DNA of 59,450 nt from Acidobacteriota bacterium (GTDB lineage Bacteria; Actinomycetota; Acidimicrobiia; Acidimicrobiales; RAAP-2), in NCBI GenBank assembly GCA_018971185.1, contig JAGXBH010000010.1, positions 1 through 59,450 of the forward strand. The letters run 5' to 3'. The first letter of the stretch is position 1; the number at the start of each line of letters is the position of its first letter. Below are positions 35,645 through 42,300 of the stretch, one piece after another. The position numbers and the translations under genes are program-made. Below the pieces are notes generated by a model. It saw only the letters and a program-made list of their open reading frames with translations, was not told the DNA's origin and searched no databases.

Positions 35645-35721
35645 CGGGCTGTAGCGCAGCTTGGTAGCGCGCTGCGTTCGGGACGCAGAGGTCCCGGGTT
35701 CAAATCCCGGCAGCCCGACCA
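35645..35721 (+). tRNA. tRNA-Pro (anticodon CGG)
   Basis: A complete 77-nt cloverleaf with acceptor stem CGGGCTG/CAGCCCG, anticodon stem CTGCG/CGCAG around TTCGGGA (anticodon CGG), T arm CCGGG/CCCGG, and encoded CCA. It reads CCG codons. Confidence 0.95.
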
Positions 35722-35750
35722 CGTTGTTCCTGAAGTTGTGAGAAGTTCTG

Positions 35751-35823
35751 GCCCCCATCGTCTAGCGGCCTAGGACACCACCCTTTCAAGGTGGCGGCAC
35801 GGGTTCGAATCCCGTTGGGGGTG
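35751..35823 (+). tRNA. tRNA-Glu (anticodon TTC)
   Basis: A 73-nt cloverleaf with acceptor stem GCCCCCA/TGGGGGT (one G-U pair), anticodon stem CCACC/GGTGG around CTTTCAA (anticodon TTC) and T arm ACGGG/CCCGT. CCA is not encoded. Its 3' end is the apparent integration site for the island that follows: the last bases are repeated at 37911-37924 and, degenerately, at 39147. Confidence 0.95.
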
Positions 35824-35827
35824 CGAC
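35814..35827 (+). repeat. Putative att core at tRNA-Glu 3' end (left copy)
   Basis: GTTGGGGGTGCGAC, formed by the end of the tRNA-Glu acceptor stem and four following bases. The same 14 bp recur exactly at 37911-37924. A tRNA 3'-end repeat bracketing low-GC cargo genes is the usual mark of integrase-mediated insertion. Confidence 0.7.
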
Positions 35828-36072
35828 GTTATTCCTGATAAAACGGATTATATGTCGATGACTGATTTGCCTCGAAAGTCCCAATGAGAGCGGAAAATCG
35901 CATAGTTAGCGCCCGTAGAGTGCCCATCCCCACGCCAAAATGGACCTCCATGTCCTTTGGAGCTTGTCCATTTCCGGGGGCGTTGAAGCCAAGGCGGCCA
36001 AGAAGTCGGGGAATTTAGCAGTTTTCTGCGATCTCCATGGCGAAGTGGCGACGCAGGTTGGACATATCAACG

Positions 36073-36095
36073 GCACCACCTTTGGCAGGTGGTGC
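36073..36095 (+). terminator. Terminator-like hairpin
   Basis: A perfect 9-bp stem GCACCACCT/AGGTGGTGC with a 5-nt loop, followed by TCTCTATTTC. It would end transcription from the tRNA side before the HigBA-like promoter. Confidence 0.5.
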
Positions 36096-36156
36096 TCTCT
36101 ATTTCGCAAATTTGCCAATATTCAAATCGGAGAGATCACGTTTCAGGTTATAAGCC

Positions 36157-36184
36157 TTGACTTTTAGAAGTCATGCCTTATACT
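36157..36184 (+). promoter_or_regulatory. Promoter and candidate operator of the HigBA-like pair
   Basis: TTGACT (36157-36162) and TATACT (36179-36184) are separated by 16 bp. The spacer contains the inverted repeat GACTT-TTAG-AAGTC (36159-36172), well placed for autorepression by the XRE antitoxin. The -10 ends 6 nt before ATG 36191, giving a leaderless message. Confidence 0.6.
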
Positions 36185-36190
36185 GTGAGC

Positions 36191-36544
36191 ATGTGGGAAA
36201 TCGAACTCACCGATCAAGCAAGCGAATGGTTGCTCTCACTTGACCAAAAGGACCGGACCGCAATCGCGGGGTCGATTGACCTTCTGGAGCAACTCGGTCC
36301 GAACCTGGGACGACCTGCAGTGGAGTCGGTCAAGTCTTCGCGGCACCACAACATGAAGGAGCTTCGCTCGGTCGGCGGAAACCTTCGGGCACTGTTCTGT
36401 TTTGACCCACGCCGCACGGCGATTGTGCTGCTGGGTGGTGACAAGACAAATGACTGGGTCGGCTGGTATGACCGCAACATCCCGTTGGCCGACGATTTGT
36501 ACGACGAGTATCTCGGCGAGATACGAAAGGAAGGTTTGATCTGA
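36191..36544 (+). CDS. HigB/Gp49-like toxin (RelE superfamily)
   Basis: A 117-residue protein of the phage-derived Gp49/HigB type, predicted ribosome-dependent mRNA interferase. The family core is visible: WEIELTDQASEWLLSL, GPNLGRPAVESVKSSRHHNMKELR and LRALFCFDPRRTAIVLLGGDKT. The start is taken as ATG 36191 because the TATACT -10 element is 6 nt upstream; ATG 36173 would overlap the promoter. Toxin-first order with an XRE antitoxin directly after (TGATG junction) is typical of higBA. Confidence 0.88.
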   Translation: MWEIELTDQASEWLLSLDQKDRTAIAGSIDLLEQLGPNLGRPAVESVKSSRHHNMKELRSVGGNLRALFCFDPRRTAIVLLGGDKTNDWVGWYDRNIPLADDLYDEYLGEIRKEGLI

Positions 36545-36861
36545 TGCCAAAGACGACTCCGTGGCGCGAAGTACGCAAGCGCCTTGATATCGATGAACAG
36601 GCGGTCGCGCACGAACGGTTGCGTTTACGCCTGGCGATCCTGCGCGAACAACTTGGTAAGAGTCAGGTCGAACTCGCTGATCTTCTCGGTACCTCGCAAC
36701 CGAACGTTTCACAACTCGAACGAAGTGAAGATCTTCAACTGTCATCGATTGCGAAATATGTACATGCACTGGGTGGCCAACTCCAGGTCAACGCCGTGGT
36801 GGGGAATACAACCTATCGATTAATCGACGATGTCGATGAGTCGGTGTCGGCGAAGCGCTAA
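36544..36861 (+). CDS. HigA-like XRE-family antitoxin
   Basis: A 105-residue protein with an HTH_3 domain: LGKSQVELADLLGTSQPNVSQLERSEDLQLSSIAKYVHALGG in pieces, residues about 38-80. It begins inside the toxin stop codon. It should neutralise the HigB-like toxin and bind the inverted repeat in the shared promoter. Confidence 0.88.
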   Translation: MPKTTPWREVRKRLDIDEQAVAHERLRLRLAILREQLGKSQVELADLLGTSQPNVSQLERSEDLQLSSIAKYVHALGGQLQVNAVVGNTTYRLIDDVDESVSAKR

Positions 36862-36917
36862 GCGGGCGAGCTGAACGAGACCTCGATAGCCATCGCTCCC
36901 GCTGAAAGGATGCCTCT

Positions 36918-37046
36918 GTGTATTCGATTTATGCCACAAAGAAACTGTTGGATCGAATGCAAGAGCAAACCATTTGCTCCGTCCCTCAAGCGACGACGAA
37001 ACTCGGCAATTGGTTCGCTAAGCCACTATTTTGGCGTGCTCAGTAG
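36918..37046 (+). pseudogene. Truncated gene, possible DUF6933-like N-terminal fragment
   Basis: A 42-codon reading frame starting at GTG 36918 with an AAAGGA-like site, beginning YSIYATKKLLDRM and ending in TTKLGNWFAKPLFWRAQ then TAG. The pattern ATKKLL...TTxLGxWYAxxLFWRPQ is how I remember small actinobacterial DUF6933-type proteins (about 150 residues), so this looks like the first third, cut off 3 bp before the end of the convergent VapC-like gene. Identification is from memory and tentative. Confidence 0.45.
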
Positions 37047-37048
37047 CC

Positions 37049-37474
37049 TTAGCCCCGTTGATTAGTCCAAGGGTTGATGATGGTCACGCCCACTCCAACA
37101 AAATCCTTCTCGTTTCGGGTGGCAAGTTGCGACTCGTGACAACGGCAAATCGCCGCAATCTGAGCGTCGAAACCGCTAATCGGACTTCCTTGTTGTTCGC
37201 GACTGGTCACGATCTTTGAATAGTGAGTAGCCGCCACGGCGTCGAACGAAAGAATTTGTTCGGCGAAGCCGCCAAAGATTCCTAGCGCAACGTCGCGTAA
37301 CTCCTCCCGCCTCTTCCCAGAAGGAAGTCGTTCGATACCGTACAGAATCTCGGCGACGGTGATCGAAGTGATTCGCATTTCTCGCGAGTCCTGCTGGAGA
37401 AACCACTCCTTGACTATTTCTGAGGGACTGGTCTTCATCAGCTCCGAGACGACGTTGGTGTCGACGACAATCAC
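37049..37474 (-). CDS. PIN-domain toxin (VapC/FitB-like)
   Basis: A 141-residue PIN-domain ribonuclease. The acidic catalytic residues are present: D5 (VVDTNVVSE), E42 (VAEILYG), D103 (GFDAQIAA) and a late D124. PIN toxins cleave tRNA or rRNA when freed from their antitoxin. It overlaps the antitoxin gene by 4 bp (ATGA). It is convergent to a truncated gene. Confidence 0.92.
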   Translation of the reverse strand: MIVVDTNVVSELMKTSPSEIVKEWFLQQDSREMRITSITVAEILYGIERLPSGKRREELRDVALGIFGGFAEQILSFDAVAATHYSKIVTSREQQGSPISGFDAQIAAICRCHESQLATRNEKDFVGVGVTIINPWTNQRG

Positions 37475-37716
37475 GATCCGAAGTCAGCTGCGCGTGTTGG
37501 ATCGGACCGGGGTGGAAGATTTAGATCAACCCCGCCCAGCGCGACGAATCCGTACACGAGGGATTCGACAACATTCGTGTTGTCCCCCGGCTCTTCCACT
37601 GCCGCCATAAGAATTGCGCGCATCTCTGCTTCCATGGATCGCCCGTGCGCCGCAGCACGTAAACGCAATCGTTCGCGAACCGTCTCGTCCAGATTGCGAA
37701 TACTGACAGCTGCCAT
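37471..37716 (-). CDS. Ribbon-helix-helix antitoxin (VapB/FitA-like)
   Basis: An 81-residue antitoxin. AAVSIRNLDETVRERLRLRAAAHGRSMEAEMRAIL is the FitA-type ribbon-helix-helix (residues 2-36, given here in one stretch only by its ends AAVSIRNL and AEMRAIL). The C-terminal half would wrap the toxin. The start at ATG 37714-37716 has a GGAGG site; an in-frame ATG ten codons earlier lies inside the operator region and is less likely. Confidence 0.87.
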   Translation of the reverse strand: MAAVSIRNLDETVRERLRLRAAAHGRSMEAEMRAILMAAVEEPGDNTNVVESLVYGFVALGGVDLNLPPRSDPTRAADFGS

Positions 37717-37738
37717 CTCATTGACCTCCGGAGATAAT

Positions 37739-37753
37739 GCTAGCATTGCTAGC
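37739..37753. promoter_or_regulatory. Candidate VapB/FitA operator
   Basis: Two self-palindromic GCTAGC units spaced by ATT form a 15-bp element directly upstream of the antitoxin ribosome-binding site. Ribbon-helix-helix antitoxins bind such paired short repeats in their own promoters. Confidence 0.5.
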
Positions 37754-37892
37754 GATTCCCGCGCAAGTGGTGCCTGTCGCGAACCAAAAAATATTCAAAA
37801 CACTTGAGTCTCAGATCGCAATCGTGCCATCGAGGACCCCATCGCCATCACAACCAAAAAGGTTCGAAACTTGGAGAAACCAGAACGCGAGA

Positions 37893-37924
37893 TGGTTCCA
37901 TGAGAAAACTGTTGGGGGTGCGAC
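37893..37924 (+). repeat. Putative att core, middle copy
   Basis: TGGTTCCATGA (37893-37903) followed by GTTGGGGGTGCGAC (37911-37924). The latter 14 bp are identical to the tRNA-Glu 3' end at 35814-35827. The 11-bp block and the TTGGGGGTGC block recur with the same 19-bp offset at 39128-39156. Confidence 0.65.
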
Positions 37925-38027
37925 CTGACCTTGACCCCAATCGCCGGACCACGCCCAAGTGCCTCGCGTCTGGGTCTTATCTGAGGGTCACTCTGTCTGA
38001 GCAAGCGAACTTGACATTATTTGACCA

Positions 38028-38195
38028 TCAGATATCAATGCCGTGGCTTTGGCCACGTCCTCGATCAATCTCAGGGGGCTTGCTCTGACCACGTACAAGT
38101 TCCTGCCAAGTTGCAACCCGACTTAGAAGTGCGACGTAGGAATCTTCATCCAAGTCAAACTCTTGTTGCGGGAGAACTTCGATCCGATGGCTCAT
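38028..38195 (-). CDS. Small protein downstream of the AbiEii-like gene
   Basis: A 55-residue, acidic frame beginning MSHRIEVLPQQEFDLDEDSY and ending RGRGQSHGIDI. It starts in an ATGA overlap with the stop of the nucleotidyltransferase gene, so it would be translated by coupling. It contains a helix-like ALLSRVATWQELVRG segment. No family is recognised. It could be the third partner of the cassette, or the displaced C-terminal end of the nucleotidyltransferase. Confidence 0.5.
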   Translation of the reverse strand: MSHRIEVLPQQEFDLDEDSYVALLSRVATWQELVRGQSKPPEIDRGRGQSHGIDI

Positions 38196-38701
38196 CGCGC
38201 AAACGCTTCTGGGGTGAACCCGGGATCTTTCTGTCGAGCGAAATTGAACAATTCACTAAGGTCGAAAATCTCGACCATGGTCGCTAAATCCACAAAATCT
38301 CGAGGTTCGGCGCGACCGAAGATTGCCAGGACTTTGTCAGTGGCAAGTTCGAGAGGTGACAAGACCCTTCCGAAGTCACTTTCAACGAGTGGGAACAGAC
38401 GAGCGTCGATTGCGAGATCCGATTCCGTTTCGTCGTCGGCGCCCTTGATCGCAAGTCGGTAAAAGGTGGTGGCCTGCCTCTTGACATCAACGGCGAGACC
38501 ATCTTCGATAAGCGCACTAATAATCTGAGGAGCAAAGTAGCTCAATGCGAAACCGGGGGCTCCGAAATAGTCCAAGTCCCGCGTCAGGCGATCGACAAGA
38601 CCTTGACTGATGAGAGCGCCACCACCGGCCAATCCAACGTCCTCTGCCGCCAGCACTCCTGCAACAATTTGCGCAACCTGCTGCTGAAGATCAGTCAGCA
38701 T
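38192..38701 (-). CDS. AbiEii/MenT-like nucleotidyltransferase (toxin-type)
   Basis: A 169-residue nucleotidyltransferase-fold protein. The motif GGGAL (residues 26-30) and RLTRDLDYF (38-46, metal-binding D42 and D44) match the AbiEii/AbiGii toxin family, as does the later SPLELATDKVLAIFGRAEPRDFVDL block. AbiEii-family toxins transfer nucleotides to tRNA or proteins and act in abortive phage defence. The protein is at the short end of the family. The start at ATG 38701 is 2 bp after the upstream gene; a longer frame upstream runs through that gene. Confidence 0.8.
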   Translation of the reverse strand: MLTDLQQQVAQIVAGVLAAEDVGLAGGGALISQGLVDRLTRDLDYFGAPGFALSYFAPQIISALIEDGLAVDVKRQATTFYRLAIKGADDETESDLAIDARLFPLVESDFGRVLSPLELATDKVLAIFGRAEPRDFVDLATMVEIFDLSELFNFARQKDPGFTPEAFAR

Positions 38702-38703
38702 GG

Positions 38704-39036
38704 TTAGATCTGGACACCTTGGCTCCGAAGCCATTCTTCCCATGGCCTGCGAACGTATATTGGCAGGAATATGCGTGGCCACAATTCCACCAACTCTTTG
38801 GGGTCGATGAAGAACCTGATGTCGTCACTGTTGCCTTCAGTGATGACCAATTCGTAGACGCGCACTCGATCGCGCAGACTGTTTAGGTCAAAGTCCCTGG
38901 ACCGACCGGACCAGAAGATGTGGTTGGGGAGACGGACGTTGCCCGACGCCTTAACGAAGTCGCCAGTGAACAGGTCGTCTGGAATCTCCACGGGTCGAGA
39001 CTCAGGTCCGATGAGAGCCGATCGATGAGTTGCCAT
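38704..39036 (-). CDS. Small protein paired with the AbiEii-like gene (possible antitoxin)
   Basis: A 110-residue soluble protein with LPNHIFWSGRSRDFDLNSLRDRVRVYELVITEG and a tryptophan-rich end (LWPRIFLPIYVRRPWEEWL). Proteins of this pattern are, as I recall, often encoded directly before AbiEii-type nucleotidyltransferases in actinobacteria. It has no recognisable DNA-binding domain, unlike the classical AbiEi antitoxin. The 2-bp spacing to the next gene makes a functional pair likely. Confidence 0.7.
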   Translation of the reverse strand: MATHRSALIGPESRPVEIPDDLFTGDFVKASGNVRLPNHIFWSGRSRDFDLNSLRDRVRVYELVITEGNSDDIRFFIDPKELVELWPRIFLPIYVRRPWEEWLRSQGVQI

Positions 39037-39384
39037 GTAGACACACTAGGGAATCCCCGTGACAATGTGGCTAAACGTGGTCACTGCACCGATAAGCGCG
39101 TCTAACGCATGGATCACGGGCACTAAGTGGTTCCATGAAATTCCCATTGGGGGTGCCATGTGACTGACATCCCATTTGGTGGTTTAAATCACTGCACTGG
39201 TCACAGCACCACATAGCCCTGGGGACGCGGGCGACCACGCGAAGCGTCGGTTGCTGATGCTCATCTGGTGTGTCACCAGCGACACCTCCATCGACTCGTA
39301 GCTGAGAAGGTTGAAGTGTCGTTAAGAATTCGGGTTCAAGCCCACATGCTAATTTCGCCCCAACTCTGCCATCTGAGGGGAACG
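39037..39384. other. Intergenic right end of the island
   Basis: No gene supported. It contains the degenerate third copy of the tRNA-end repeat (39128-39156), which marks the likely right border of the island, and the leader of the large secreted protein gene. A GAGGGGAACG ribosome-binding site precedes ATG 39385. Confidence 0.6.
39128..39156 (+). repeat. Putative att core, degenerate right copy
   Basis: TGGTTCCATGA (39128-39138) and TTGGGGGTGC (39147-39156). Both blocks and their 19-bp offset match the middle copy at 37893; the second block also matches the tRNA-Glu 3' end. Confidence 0.55.
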
Positions 39385-42300
39385 ATGCCCGGTTCAGCGA
39401 AGAAGGATCTTACGGGATGGTTCCGCTTGCTCCTTGCACCAGTACTTATTACGTCGACGTTGGTATTCACCGGTGTCGCGGGACAGCAGTCATCGTACGC
39501 TTCAGGATCCGTTCCCGATCTTGGGACTCCGGTTGTGATCACTCCCGACAACTCGGGTGGTGGAAGTCTTGTTGGTGTCAGTTGCCCCAGCACGACCTCT
39601 TGCGTCGCCGTCGGACAAGACACTGGTAGTCCCGCCCAAGCCATCTACTCAATCGGAACGGAGTCGGCGGGCGTCTGGTCATGGACCCCATCGACCACGG
39701 TCACCCCCGACGGTTCGGGCGGCGGGGGATACTTCGGTGTCAGCTGCCCCAGCACGACCTCTTGCGTCGCCGTCGGACAAGACACTGGTAGTCCCGCCCA
39801 AGCCATCTACTCAGTGGGAACGGAGTCGGCGGGCGTCTGGTCATGGACCCCGTCAGCCACGGTCACCCCCGATGGTTCGGGCGGCGGGGCTCTGAACGAC
39901 ATCAGTTGCACAAGTACGACATCCTGCGTTGCAGTTGGCGTCGACAACGCGATTACTCCCCAATCGGTCTATTCGTACGGCACTGCGTCCAATGGATCAT
40001 GGACTTGGGCGACTTCCACTGTGATCACACCTGACTCCAGCCAAGGTGGCGTCCTCTTCAGCGTCAGTTGTGCTGGTCCGAGCACGTGTGTCGCGGTCGG
40101 CGAGGATGTCAACTCCTTGCCAATCTTCTCGTCTGGCACTCTCGTGGGTGGCACGTGGTCATGGACGACCGAAGGTCAGATTCCTGGAGGTTCTGGACTC
40201 TTGTGGAACGTGGACTGCGTAAGCGCGACGACGTGCATAACGGTTGGATGGAATACATCCTCCCCGAGCCAATCCTTTTACTCGGTTGGGAACGAATCGG
40301 GTGGCCAATGGTCGTGGACGCAATTGACCACCGTACCCGCGAACAACTCTGGCGGCGCCACGATCACCGCCGTACGCTGCTCGAGCCTTGGGTCGTGTGT
40401 GGCCGTTGGAAATGATGCGAATGGTCAAGCAATATTCTCAGTGGTCGCATCGCCCCCGGTGGCACCAACAATCGGAGTCGCAACGTCGGGGAACGGAACA
40501 GCCATCGTGACATGGAGCGCCAACTTCAACGGCGGAAGTGCCATAACTGGCTATACGGTGAATGAAGTCAATGTCACGACATCGACCACGATGACGGACG
40601 CCTGTCCTTCGTCGACCAGTTCGCCTGCCCTCCAATGCACGGTGTCAAGCCTCATCAATGGCGACACATATTCTTTCAGCGTTGCTGGAATCAATATCGC
40701 GGGTCCTGGAACCTACTCTTCAAATTCCAACCAAGTCGTGCCACTGCCGACAGTGCCCGGTCCACCCATTATCGGGGTTGCCCCTGCGTCGAGCAGCGCC
40801 TCACTAGTCACATGGACAGCACCGGTCGACGATGGCGGGAGTGTGATCACGGGATATCGAGTGAGCGAAAATGACTTGACGACCGCTAGTTCCGTCGCGA
40901 ATGCGTGTTCCTCATCGGACATGAGTACGACCACATCGTGCACAGTCACGGGCCTCCGCAATGGTGACACCTACGACTTCAGTGTCGCCGCCATCAACAT
41001 CTTCGGCACTGGGGCGTCCTCCAACGTGACCAACCCGGTGACACCGTACGCCACGCTACCCCCTGCCGCTACAGATTTTCCATCAAACTCGTCGGGCAAC
41101 TCCTACTTCCACGGCGTGAGCTGCCCCAGCGTCACGATGTGCGTTGCCGTGGGGGGAGGCACGACGGGGGCGGTCTACTCGATCGGTACTGAAGTCGGTT
41201 CCACCTGGAACTGGACCTCATCGGTGGCGGTCAATCCGGGATCCACTCAAGGCCAATTCTTCCTCGCCGTCAGTTGCCCCACGACGACGTCGTGTGTGGC
41301 GGTGGGTACTGGGCCAACCCAGGCAGGTGGCGCTGGCGGAATCTTTAGCTCCGCGACCTATTCAGGCGGTGCCTGGACTTGGACACCCTTGACCAACATT
41401 GTTGCCGCGAGCACTTCCACGGGAGGAGCACTCTGGAGCATCAGTTGCGCGAGTGCGACTACGTGCGTTGCGGTCGGAGGTAATTATTCCAGTGGCGCCA
41501 CGTACACATCTGGAACCGAATCAGCCGGCCAATGGGTGTGGAAGCCGGCGCAGGACTTCGGTTACGCCCCGATCAATGGTCTCGGGGGCTCACTTGCAAC
41601 GAGTGTGAGTTGTGGAAGTCCAACATCTTGTGTCGCGCTGGCTCGAGACAGCGGTGCCGTGGTCTATTCCTCCGGGACGGAGTCAGGAGGTAGTTGGACG
41701 TGGACTTCCCTCCAGCCTGGAGCGAACGAAAGCCCACTTTCAGAGTTCAGCGCACTAAGTTGCCCCAGCGCCACCATGTGCATCGCGGTCGGCGCCTTGT
41801 CAGGATACGCCGCGTACTCAATCGGAACGAGCTCAGGCAACTCTTGGACATGGACGCCCGCGACTCCAATGGCCGGAGACGATGCTGGGGCCAATCTTGT
41901 GGGCGTCAGTTGCGCCACAACTACCTCGTGTAGCGCGGTAGGGGGTGACAACAACGGAATGCCCGTCATGGCCACCGGCGTGGCAACGGGAGGTATCTGG
42001 AAATGGTCTAATTCGACCGAAGTGATTCCCGACAGTTCAGGGGGAGGCAATTTCCTTGGAGTTAGTTGCCCGAACGGAACCTCTTGTGTCGCGATCGGGT
42101 CGAATACCGCTACTTCACCACAGGCGATCACCGACGCGTGGTCGTCCGCCCTCGCAACCGTTACGGGTGCGCCAACGATTGGGACGGCGACGAGTGGACC
42201 ATCGTCAGTAACGGTCACGTGGACCGCGCCAACGAACTCGGGGGGCTCCGTCATCACAGGATATTCCGTTCGTGCCCACGACTCATCGTCAGGTTCGACG

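Larger units (their letters stand above)
35824..36190. other. Gene-free left end of the island
   Basis: No supported gene. Short open frames on both strands (35940-36167 plus, 35906-36118 minus) have no ribosome-binding site and no family resemblance. The region is clearly lower in GC than the core genome. It holds a hairpin (36073-36095) and the promoter of the HigBA-like pair, listed separately. Confidence 0.6.
37717..38027. other. Gene-free stretch between the two halves of the island
   Basis: No gene supported. It contains the vapB operator candidate and the second putative att core (37893-37924). A 94-codon plus-strand frame here has no ribosome-binding site and no recognisable content. 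Confidence 0.6.

Noticed and set aside
35906..36167. Two overlapping short frames at the left end of the island
   Set aside because: No ribosome-binding site, no recognisable family, and they cover a terminator-like hairpin; described as gene-free.
37804..38088. 94-codon plus-strand frame between vapB and the AbiEii-like cassette
   Set aside because: No ribosome-binding site and no family resemblance; it runs across the putative att core and overlaps the better-supported minus-strand small gene.
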